Shown: positions 1 to 15,000 of the stretch, one piece after another | Layout: each line of letters starts with the position of its first letter | How positions within the stretch are numbered: the first letter of the stretch is position 1 | Assembly: GCA_916048095.2 (NCBI GenBank) | Contig: OU696580.1 | Location: 6,759,108 to 6,823,107, forward strand | Length of the DNA stretch: 64,000 bases | Direction of reading: 5' to 3' | From: Sacculina carcini | Taxonomy: Eukaryota; Arthropoda; Thecostraca; Sacculinidae | Notes under the pieces: model-generated | Database searches by the model: none | The model's input: the letters and a program-made list of their open reading frames with translations, nothing else | Told to the model about the DNA's origin: nothing | Program-made: the position numbers and the translations under genes

Positions 1-261
1 ATTTCTTATGTAAATTAAAATAAAAACAATGGATCAATTGAGACAGCAAATTGAAACATACTAGCTTGGTACATATAAATAAAATAATCTAACTTGATTC
101 CTTTAAAATACGACCAAAACTAAACAAGAGTAACACAAGGACAAAAGGTGATCAACTAGAATAATATCACAACTCGGAATTTTTTCCACTGAAATTAAAC
201 ACAAATCTTAAAAATACAAGACAAAAAAACTTGCGATTGTAGAATAGTTACAAACACATTT

Positions 262-325
<64 letters not shown>

Positions 326-912
326 GTTGATACACATGCACACACACTGATATACATATACATACACACACACTACACAGTGTGAATGAGTAAATTAATA
401 AATTAATAATAATAATGAACAATTCATCAACTCAATTAATTTATTTGCATAAAAGCATTCTAGATCATTACGGTATGTTCGATTCACAGCTTCAGAAGTT
501 GTCATTCATGACGCAGAACAGACATTTATTTTGTGCGTGTTTGTTTTTACCGTACATTCACATTTCTAGAGTACTTGGTTCAGAACAGTGCGACAATACT
601 GAATTAAATTGTTAGAAAATATCAAGGAGCAAATGAAATTGTAAGCAAAAAAATATTAACACACGTGAGCTCAACAAACAACACCTGATAATTCACTGAT
701 AAACAATCATGAATGCCGCACTTTTTAATGAGTGTTCGATTCAGACACTTCAGGAGGTACTTACTTCTGAATTCGTGAATCGAACATACGTAAATGTTGG
801 AAATGTGACTGTTAAGGGATAATAATAAAAGAGAATGAACATCTGGTGTCGAAGAATATTTGGTTGAACAAAAGCACTGTTGTGTATGAGAATTTATGGG
901 TGTGAGTATTTG

Positions 913-951
<39 letters not shown>

Positions 952-1052
952 TGAAATGATTTGTGAATGATTTGACTTGTGTGAGTGCGTGGCTGCCTTT
1001 CTATATTCTTTCTGGTGGAGTTTTCGGTTTTCTCTCGGGCTCACAAAATAAC
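1..1052. other. No recognisable gene; microsatellites
   Basis: I see no conserved coding block on either strand. The stretch holds a near-perfect (CA)n tract at about 264-324 and a (GT)n tract at about 916-943. The remaining RIOX1 exons are expected to the left of the window because the last RIOX1 exon seen here ends in an open donor at 1519-1518. The open frames here are translated dinucleotide repeat or A/T-rich background. Confidence 0.6.
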
Positions 1053-1375
1053 TACCGTAAATGCTCTTTTTATCCGACATGCCGGATTATTTTTCTAACC
1101 CCTGCGTATGGTGCCGGATTATAAGAAACTGTCGGATTATTTTTGGTCACTCCGCACGGTAGGATTGCGCAAAAACTGCAGCAAAAAAATAGTGCACTGA
1201 TAACAGGGACGAGAGAAGACGCGTATCTCCACAGTGTATTGTTCTGTGTAGTAATCGCCCATTGCTAAATAAACTGTTGCTGAACTATATCTGAATCGTG
1301 GTTGCAGTTTCAATAAGCCTTTCCAGGGAGTGCCGGATTATTAGAGCCTGTCGGATAAATAGAGCATTTACGGTA
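1053..1375. mobile_element. Non-autonomous TIR transposon (MITE), pogo/Tigger-like ends
   Basis: The block starts TACCGTAAATGCTCT and ends with its reverse complement AGAGCATTTACGGTA. The outer ~28 bp form imperfect terminal inverted repeats that continue into TTTATCCGACA. The TA at each edge fits a TA target duplication. The inside has no transposase frame, but repeats the motif GCCGGATTAT and TGTCGGAT near both ends. At about 323 bp it looks like a MITE. The class (pogo/Tigger-like) is inferred from the TA target and the TTATCCGAC-type ends. Confidence 0.65.
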
Positions 1376-1409
1376 AGCTCGTTTTTATTAAAATACCCAT
1401 AGTTTTCGG

Positions 1410-1516
1410 CCGCTTTCAGTACATGGGGTCACCGCAGGGTGGTAATAATGCACTTGCACTCTCCCCCATGCTACTGGATTTGTGTGTAATTAATAATAAT
1501 AATAATAATAACAGGT
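1410..1516 (+). repeat. Dispersed retroposon 3' end with (TAA)n tail, copy 1
   Basis: The sequence runs from CAGTACATGGGGTCACCGCA through GGTGGTAATAATGCACTTGC and ATGCTACTGGATTTG to a (TAA)n tail at 1493-1510. The same block recurs at about 2700-2810, 8100-8200, 17220-17330 (minus), 47671-47760 (minus), 54305-54350 (minus) and 62350-62462. A shared 3' block with a short microsatellite tail is typical of 5'-truncated non-LTR retroposons or SINEs. This copy ends within about 8 bp of the RIOX1 exon 4 donor. Confidence 0.7.
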
Positions 1517-1518
1517 CA

Positions 1519-4881
<3,363 letters not shown>

Positions 4882-5353
4882 ACTAGGTCAAAGCAAGAGG
4901 CAGTGGTCGCGAGATGTCCAGGAATTACTCTCACGTCTGAACAGCTTAGAACAAAAATAGCCTTGATCATGAAGCAAACAATACACACACCTGAACCGTT
5001 TCAAATAAATTAAAATTGGATTTAAACCAGTCAAAAAAGGCAACAGATACAAGCAAGAAATCTAGTTCGCACATGTGCGACGTTTCATGGCTAATGTATT
5101 ACATTCTTGCACTAAATAATTTGAAAATATATATACCAAAAAAACATAAAATGTAGTAAAATATAATTCAATTGGGGGAAAAATCCTCGTTTGAATTGAA
5201 ATTTTACTAACTCAACAGTTTCGCTTAATATAATATTTTCGCGGCAATACGAAATTGAGTAAATTGATATCTCCATCACTATTTTTTGCCGCCAATATTG
5301 AATTTGAAAATTTCTGCTCTGATCTGTTTCGTTGCAGGACGAGTTTGGGCACG
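4882..5353. promoter_or_regulatory. Shared head-to-head promoter region, RIOX1 and REC8
   Basis: Only 472 bp separate the RIOX1 ATG (4881, minus) from the REC8 ATG (5354, plus). No other gene or obvious transposon lies between them, so both 5'UTRs and core promoters must fit here unless upstream non-coding exons exist elsewhere. The interval is A/T-rich with no clear CpG cluster. A CCAAT-type box (GCCAATATTG, near 5290) lies about 65 bp upstream of the REC8 ATG. That the promoter is bidirectional is inferred from geometry alone. Confidence 0.5.
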
Positions 5354-6046
5354 ATGTTTTATGATCATTCGCTTTTAAATCACCGAACCGGGAGATTTTC
5401 GTTGTTATGGCTGGCCGCAACGAGTCGTTTGCACTATTCTCTGAAAAAAGACAAGCATTTTCGCGAAATCTTGTCGGTCGAAGTTTCGAGAGCAAGGTGA
5501 GATTAACGCTACCTTAAATTTGGCTAGCTTTGTAGATTGTCTGAAGTTAATTATTGGAATGTTTGATTAGAATTGGGGACCAGATTGCTGTGGTTATCTA
5601 CCGTCCCGATATGTGTCTGTCGCCAAAATTCGCTAAAATAAAACGGCGTTAAAATTCGATACACAGGCGGATGTAACCGTTTGCTATGCCAGTGGCTATG
5701 CCGTAGCGAAATGAGAAAATGACGAAGGGTTGAGGGCACAGTATATGAATAAATAATAATAATATTCTATAATAAATAAATCATCGTGTTTTAAATCGTG
5801 TAAATCGCTCAAAAATCTAACCGAATATTTAAACTCTATTTTTCAATAATGCTTGTGTGTTACTGACCGTTTCATTAATTCATTCATCCATTCACGGTCA
5901 TTTATATAGCGCATATTAAAACACGCGCGAAAAGACAAATCTTGGTGCAAAAATAAAAACAAATGGGTAAGACAGGCCGCTTAGGGAAAACAAACATGCG
6001 GACAATACACACACCCACAAGCACACACACACACACACACAGACAG

Positions 6047-6082
<36 letters not shown>

Positions 6083-9000
6083 ACACACACACACTCACAC
6101 ACACACACTTACACACGCACACACACACACACACAAACAAAGATACTGATGTACACACAACGCAAAATTGAAACATGGCAGTACGAAGAAAGCAGAAAGA
6201 GCAAACAAAACTTCTAGTAAATATATCAAGCGAGGCGGGTACGGTATGACGGCTCAGAGCGGAGCGTAAGGAGTAAGAGAGTGAGAGTCATAATCAAAAG
6301 ATTTATCAAAGAGATGATTGCACAGCGAAGAGGAAAACGATGACAAGGATGAGGAGGAGATAACATGGGAGGGAAGCGAGTTGTACAAACGTGGAGCATA
6401 GGAAGGGAAAGATTTACTAGACCAGGCAGATTCATTGAGGGCTCGTGGACAGGATAAAGGAAGTGGATGACGGGAAAGAAAGTTATTAGAGAGTGTAAGA
6501 AGGTGCGAGAGGTACGTAGGCTGCCGGGGTCATGCAAAAGTTTATCAACAGGACAGCAAATTTTAAAGTGGATGCGAGGGATGATCGGGAGCCATCGAAG
6601 TTTGTAGAGATAGGGTGAGTTAGGACGACATTGGAAGGGGAAAACACGAAACAACAAGATTTATTAATGTCATGTTGTAGGATTTTCAGAGAGGAGCGAG
6701 GTACATGAAAATATAAACAATTGAAGTAATTTTTTTAACAACAAGTTTATTTTCACATTTGAACATGCACATGAACGCTATCATAATTGTCTATCGAGAT
6801 GCTGTGTGGGACCAGGAAGACGTGAGGAAAAAGCGTCCTGTCTTAATCTGCCGAGATCCGACACAACACAAGAAACAAGACATAAACAATGTTCATATGT
6901 ACACAAAGACAACCACACAAATCTTTTAAGATATAATCGAAATATTTGACGTAATAGCTGAAAATAAGGAAAGAAAAACTAAATAAATTGATCAAATTAA
7001 ATCAATTGAAAGAATGAAAAGCATTACAAATGGTTTGCTAATAATCTTATTGAAATAATTTTTAATCATAATTTTAAATTGTCTTTTTTTCAAGGTAAAT
7101 CAATTAAATTTGGTATTTTTGTTGATGCAATATCATGAGTAATATGATCGTGGGATTTGGTGTGAGTCAAGAGGGTGTTAGGAGAAGAAATGGTAGAAAT
7201 GGCAATTTGGATTTTATCGGAAAAAATGCATCAAGGTCGGAGGCAGAGAGAGAAGACGAAAGGTTTGGGTTTTGCAGGCCACTCAATGAGTTAAGCGAGG
7301 ACCACAGAGATTTAGGACAGCGAGAGAGTGACGATAATTTAGATTTGTAGTAGGATTGTTTAGCAGAGTATAGGGCAGATATATACAAAGAGCGAGATGA
7401 GCAGAAGGATGACCACGTAGCAGTAGTGCAACAGCGTTTCCACACACGCTCGTGGTAGCGTTGGGCGCATTTAAGAGAGATTAGTTCGCGGTTGAACCAA
7501 GGAGGAAGATTGGAGGATGAGCATAGTGGAAATATGGCTTCGTTTTTAGAAGACATAACCTTGAAAAAGAAGAGTACAATTGGGTAGGGGGAAGTGAGTG
7601 AAATTGAGTTGAGGTAAGCATGTGAGAGAATAAACTAGAGAAGACACGGGTGTCAAATTTTTTGTAATTTCTGTACGATCTGGGGGGAGAAATGCGTGGT
7701 TTCGGAAAGGGAATATTGAAAGTGAGGAGACTGTGGTCAGAAGTAATGGTATCTGGGGGAAGTACAAGAACATCCGGAGAGGTTAGGTCGGATGCTATAA
7801 TTGTAGATGGAAATAGAACAAGATCAAGGGTGTGACGGGAGATGTGAGTCGGTGAGGTAACAGGCGAGTATAGACCGTAAGTTTGGATCATAGACAGGAA
7901 TTGAGAGCAATAAGGATTTCGGGAGGGTTAATCGACCCAGACATTAAAATCTCCAACTATACCTTTCCGTTTCTCTGTAACATACATCTCTCTGTTTGTC
8001 GTATATGCTTGTTATGTCTATGCATGTTTGATTATTTCTTCATTAGCTTCATTAACGTTTATCTTCTTGGCTAAAACCTTTACTTTTTTAACTCTCTCTG
8101 TACATATTTTTATCACTTCCACCAAAATGTAGCCACCGCATGGTGGTAATAGTGATTGCACTCTTCCCATGATACTGTATTTTTCTCTAATTAATAATGA
8201 ATGTTAATATGTTTTTTTATCTATGGACGTGTGTGTGACGCAGTGACGATGTGTTGCGCTACGTGTGCGCCAAAGTTTCGCGAAGTGACGGCAGCAAGCA
8301 TCGACCTCGCTTCTCGCTCTATCTGTCCAGCATGCTCATGTTCGGCGTTGTCAAGATACACGTGCAACAAGTGTCCGTACTGCTCGGTAGGTGGCGCTAG
8401 TAGACGTTATTATCACTGTCATAAGTGTAGTGTATTGTATTGGCTCGGAAAACTCAATGAACTATCACACACACATACACAGACACACATAATGCTGGGC
8501 TGTTGGAAGCTTGAAAGCTTATTATCCCATATAAGGTTGACCGATAATAACAAAAGACAAACAAACCATACTACACACAAGTTGAAGACGAAACGGCTGT
8601 GAGAAATAGCGCGTATTAATAGGGACGACAGCACGGAAGCAATGTTGAGATGAGATGTTGAAAGAGATGTTGCATTGCATTCGTGCAACGCTACATTAGC
8701 ATAATATGTCCACAGTTTATCAACATTTCGCCTGTCATCGGCAATTAAACGAATTTCGCAAGTAAACGAAACTTGGATAAACGACAGTACCTTGAAACAA
8801 CCAAAATAAGGCTAACACTAGTGATGGATAAATTCAATGCGAGAAGGCTAAATTTGTCTTGTTAATAGTACGAATAAGATCAAATAGAGCATTGAAACAT
8901 CCGAACACACGGAGTTACCTACAGCACAGTGTACCTGTTCTTGTTGTCTGGTGCATCGCGTCGGCCGATCCCGACCACTGCGTCGCACAGTAATTCGTCA

Positions 9001-12000
9001 CTGTCACAACGTCTGTCACATGTCAAGGATTATAAAAGGAGTCGATGAAAGAAAGGTTAAAGTGGTATGTGAAAGTGATAATGGAAATTTATAAAACTAG
9101 CATATGGTTTAAAGCTTTCACCCAGTCAAGATGATGCGATCCAAGAGGCATGTATATGGATATGGATGTATCCATATCTCCCCAAGATGTATGGGTACCC
9201 CCGGTTATGAACCCCTGGTCTATAGGATGCATGTGAAAAAGTCGGCTTGCCGTGTTTGAGGATGGGAGTGATTGTGATCTGCTTCCATGCTATAGGAAAC
9301 GTCTCCGATGTCCAAACAAGATTAAAAAACGATAAAACAGGGCTTATAATAGATGACGGCGCATGCTTTAAAAACTCATAATAGGGTTTGTCTGGGCTCA
9401 CATATGTCTTTCCGGACTTGGATATTGCACTAGCAAGTTCTAGATAAGTAAAGATATTGTTATATTGCAAGTGGTAAGCGGTGCGGAAAGCATCAGATAG
9501 CAGTGGGTGAAAAGACCTCACACATTCGTTGGACGTTTTACTGCTGTCCACCGATGTAATGACCTCAAAATGACGAGCCAGCGCATTTGCCACCGCTATG
9601 GACTCTGCCATATTCTCACCGTTGATAAACAACACAAGAGATGGTCTGTTAACTTGCTTCCCATTCAACCTACTAATGCTAGGCCATATCACAACTATTG
9701 ATGTGGATGAGTGAAATTAATGCTTTTTTTTGCCGGGAATTTTTTTTCCGTTTCTCATTGTTTTCCTCGCTCGCAAACGTTCCTTACAAAATAAGATTCT
9801 CGATTGTGTAGCATTGAGGCGTTTGTGCTGTCGCAATGCCCTAGTTCGACGAGCCAGCGCTTGGCGGCATTCGTCTGTGAACCAGGGCACCGAGGGTTTC
9901 TTGGGCGGCCGCCGTCTGTACTGCATCGAGCGCGTTGCAGCACGGTGGAGACACAGATTGACAATGTTGAGGGAATCCTGGACATTCTCAGTCTCGTCAG
10001 AATGTTCCTAAGTGCAGTATTAACCAATTGGCCCGCCTGAAGTTCCACCCAGGAATCCACTGTGCCGGACTGACACACTGAGGTGACGACAAGTACACTA
10101 GGTAATGGTCGGAGGACCTCGGGTCAGTGTCTGCTGACCACCCGAACCAGTGTACAATCCCAGGTGAGCGAGTGTCAAATCTATGGCCGATGAACTACCT
10201 GTGTGGAGATATCGTAATGTGTAGCGGACCCATCATTCATTAAAGCTATATCTGATTGTTGGAAAAGTTTTTTTACATTTCGGACAAATTTTTTTCATTC
10301 AACATTTTTCTTTACAACGGCGTTATCAATCCTCAATATATTTCCCATCACTCTCGATCACCCTCTGCTAGCGTGTGCGCAAGGAGCGGATGCATCGGGT
10401 GTAGAAGTCTGGGCGCTGGCTCTTTTCGTCAGGTCGAAGGGCCTCGAAGGGCTTTCAGGTCGTCCCCGTCGACGAACTCCTTCCTTGCCATGGAACGGTC
10501 CAGGGCGGCGAAAATGTGGTAGTCGGTTGGCGCTAGGTCTGGGATGTACAGTGGGTGGGGCAAAACTTCCCAGCCCAGCTCGAGCAGCTTTTGGCGGGTC
10601 GACTTTGCCTTGTGCGCCGGCGCGTTGTCGTGCAGCAGGACGACCTTGTTGCAGGCGTTCGAGCTGCTGCTGGTAGAAGGCAGTGTCGATGCTTTTGTTC
10701 TTCGGCAGCAGCTCCCACGTGACGATTCCCCTTGTGTCCCAGAAGACTGAGAGCATGATCTTGGGATGCAGATCACCCTTGGCCTCTCGCTTCGGCTTCG
10801 CCTCAGCATCGAACCACTGTCGCCTGCTGCGGATGTTGACGTAGAGGCACCTCTTTTCGTCTCCCGTCACCACATCATCCAGCCAATCCGACCGGCGGGA
10901 TCTGGACAGCAGTGTGGGCGACCTCAGTGCGTCGGTCGAGGTCACGAGAGGTCAGCTGGTGGGGCACCCAGTATCCCGGCTTGGGCTTTTTGCTCAGCCG
11001 GTGAAGGTGGTCGGCGACGGTGGAGTGGTGCACGCCCAACTGCGCGGCCAATTCGCGCGTGGTCTGCCGGATGTCTTGCTCGAGCAGCTGCTGCAGTGCG
11101 CCGACGTCGAGCTCTGCCGGGCGGCCGCTGCGTGGTTTGTCCTCGAGGCCCTCGTCTCCGTCCTTGAATCGCTTGAACCAGTTGTTGGCCGTTTGACGGG
11201 TGAGGGTCCCGACGCTGAATGCAGCGCTGATGTCGGAGGCCGATTGGCTCGCATTCTTGCCTGAGCTGATATCGTAGAGCAGCAACAGGCGCTGCTGGTC
11301 TTTCGAAAGCCACCCATCCAACAACATTTTGGAATAATATGTAGGCTCAACAGGCTGGAATATATGGTAGATTATACTGGAGATAAGGAAAAAATGAACT
11401 CACGTGCATGCTGGTTGGCTACACATGTGGACTCCGTGGTGTAGTGGTTAGCACACCCGCCTCACAAGCGGAAGGTTCGTGGTTCGAAACCCGGCGGATC
11501 AGAATTTCATTGGGTGAATTCTACAATCCCACAGCCCCTGTCCACCCAGCAGAATATGGTACCAGATATCAGTCATGAGTTGTGACATGCATTCTGGGGA
11601 GGTGCCCCTCTCTACGTCTGTCGTCCTTGTGGCGCCATAGCGTGGAGAGGGTTGGTTCTGCGGTGGCAGCGAGCTGCACTGGGCACGCCTGTGTTCATAA
11701 GCTTCGGCTTCTTCCCGTGTAGTAGCTGTCACTTGAGACCTTTAGCCTTTAACCTGCTCCCAGGTTGAAAGTCCATGATAAAAAACTTTAGTTTTGACAA
11801 TGTTTTTGACAATGTAAACAACTTTCCTGACAATCAGATATTGTTGCAGGCCATAAAGCGCTCGATCACCCGCCCTCTTATTCAATTCAATTCAATTCAA
11901 CGATATATTTGTTATAACACCCGTGATCACAAGCGCGAAAATGACAAAAACAAGACTACGACATACACAAGTACAAAGTGAGAATCAGAAAGAGAATATT

Positions 12001-15000
12001 CACAGAGTAGAATCAGAAAACCATAGCAAACAAACATACTTAAACAAGATACAAATTAATAAAAGAATGGATATGCACAAGCGACTTCACATGCCAATAT
12101 TACCAGAAGAACAGCTCTGCGTAGCATTGAATCAACTCAGATTTAGATGTATTGAAGAGGAGGCGTCGAGATTAGGTCCATGAGGTAATGTCACGTATGC
12201 TATTGGAAAGAAGAGAAGGATGAGAGAAGGGACACGGGATATATAGTTGGATGTTGTCGGCATAGATATGGTAAGCAACTCTGTGGCTCCGTAGAACTGG
12301 ACAGAGATAAGACATATAGAGGTTAAAAGGTAAAGGACCTAAGATGGAACCCCGAGGAACTCCAGACAATAGAGAATCAGAACTAGAAGTTAAGGAATTG
12401 AAATTTATGGCAAAGGACCGGTTGTATAAGTAAGAGCAGAGAAGTGATAGTGCAGATGAAGATAAGCAAATGTGGGAAAGATCATGAGTAAGAATAGTGT
12501 GGTCAACTAGGTCAAATGCTGAAGACAAATCCAGGAGTACCAGAAGAACAGACTGTTTAAAAGCGGAATGCGATATGACGTTTTGAGAGACGGATATGAG
12601 GACAGATTCAGTAGAGTGATAAGGACCGAAGCCAGATTGAAAACGGATCAAGTGCACGGCAAATAAAAGGAGATAGTTGAGAAAGGATGGAAGATTCCAA
12701 AAGTTTGGAAGAGAAACTCAAGAGTGAGATAGGGCGGTAGCTTTTACAATCAGAGGGATCACGAGAGTTTTTTAGGACAGGATAGATAATGGCATGCTTG
12801 TCAGAGAGAAATTTACCGTGGAGAAATGAAGAATTTATTAGATGAAGAAAATACGGGACCAGTGACATAATTGAAGAAATGGCAAGGAAATTTATTGGAT
12901 CGGCCGGTGAGAAAGAGATTTTTAACTTGGAGATTAGAAAAAGAACACCAGGAGGTCAATTTGAGAGAAAGAGGGGAAATCATCAACAGAGGAAGTATGA
13001 GTCAGATGAATATTGGAGTGCTTAATTTTAGCTTGTGCAAACATAGCCTTATCAGCACAGTAGGATTGGAGACTGGCAATGAAGAAACAGAATGAGAACG
13101 GTTGCCAGTGAGTTTGTTGATAGTCACCCAGATGGCCTTCGGAGAACGGGAAAGGAAGGAAAGACGAGAAGTGTAAAAATATCACTTAGCTGAAGAAAGA
13201 GTAGAAATGTACAGAGAGCGAGAAGTGGAAAACGCCAAACAATCAGTGGAAAGGAGAGAGTGTTTCCAGGATCGTTCTAAGGAGCGTATATTTTTTTAGC
13301 TCGAGAAGATGAGAGTTTATCCACGGAGGAGCTGACTTGTTTATGAGGACGAGCAACTAAAGGGAAAATATTATATTCAATGGAACATAGAACCGAGGAC
13401 AGAAAGGTATGAATTTCATCAGGGCTGAGAGAGTAAAGAATGTGAAGAGGAAAGAGTGAACTGGGTAAATCATGGAAGTGAATTGGATCGAATTTATATA
13501 GTCACGGAAGAAAGAATTAGATAGAATTAGATAGGGTAAGGGTCCGAGAGTGATCAGGAAATGAAAATGGAAGGGAAATCAGTAGAAGGCTATGATCCGA
13601 GAGTGAGGGATCAGGAAGGAGAACAAGTACATCAGATGGAGGACAGTCGGAGGATAGAATAGGAATAGGGAAAATAATAAGGTCAAGTGTGTTTCCAGAT
13701 ATATGAGTAGGTGAGGAAACAGGAGAAAGAAGGACATGAGAGTTGATAAGAGAAATAAAATTGGTGGCAAGATGTGGCAAGTCGACCCAGTAGTTGAATT
13801 CGCCTACAATTAATCATCATAATAATCATATATCTGGAAACACACTTTACCTTATTATTTTCCCTATTCCTAATCTATCCTCCGACTGTCCTCCATCTGA
13901 TGTACTTGTTCTCTTTCCTGATCCCTCACTCTCGGATCATCCTTTTACTGATTTCCCTTCCATTTTCATTTCCTGATCACTCTCGGACCCTTACCCTATC
14001 TAATTCTATCTAATTCTTTCTACCGTTACTATATAAATCAGACCCAGTAGTTGAATTCGCCTACAATTATAAATCTTTTAGAAAAGGAAGAGACAATTAA
14101 GTCAAGGAGTGCTGAAAATTCAGAGAAAATGGAAGCCGAATTACCCGGATGATTATGACGATAGACGACCAACAAGCAGGATTCACGAAAAGAGGGAAGA
14201 GAAAGAGATAGAGCAAGATATTCAAAAGAGGAATATGGAGGGAAGGAAGAAATAACAAAAATAGGAAGGGATTTATAAAAGGGGCAGCCCACTCCACCAC
14301 CAGAAGATTTATAGTTAGTCCTAGCCTTATGGGAGAACGAATAATCAGGAAGGACGTTGGAGGCAAATGAAGGAACGTCGAACTCGAGCCATGTCTCGAC
14401 TATGCAAAGGATGGAGAGAGAGTAGTGGGAACAAATATGTGAAATATGGGAAGTCTTGTTGCGACAGGAACGAATATTAATGAAGCCAATCGGAATATGA
14501 GGGAGGACAGGTGAACAGGACTGAGAAGGTGCGGAAAGATGAGAGATGATGCTGGAGTGGTAGTCATTTGCAGGAATTGGGACTGGAACTAGACTTAGCG
14601 GTGCGCTGCTGAAGAGAGCCACGAAGGGCAAGAAAATATGGGCAATGTGTGCAGAACGAAGAGTGAGAATGAGGACGGCCCGTGGACGCACAGTTATGAC
14701 ATTTTTCATGTGCCAATCAGTCACAGACATTTGACCGGTGAGGGCCAGCGCAGTGACCGCACACGACTTCGCGCGAACAGTGGTCATCCCTGTGTCCAAG
14801 GCCAGCGCATCTGCCACAGTGCACCACCCAAAATATGTAGTAAACCGTGCAGGAGCGCAGATCGATAAACAACCGGTCGCCAGCTCTCCTCAACAGAGCT
14901 CGTTCATCAGGTGACACATCAAGAGCGGCGTGAATGACATTGTTTTTGGGCCGAATGTAAAAAAGAAGGCGAAGTTCAGTCTCAGGAACAGAAGAGAGAA

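Noticed and set aside
10429..11350. Separate genes in several GC-rich frames at the mariner locus
   Set aside because: Only the minus-strand frames carrying helix-turn-helix and DD34D motifs match a family. The others are shadows and frameshift products.
11429..11500. Functional tRNA-Val gene
   Set aside because: The tRNA-like head continues into a body shared with a second copy, and no terminator follows the acceptor stem, so it is a SINE head.
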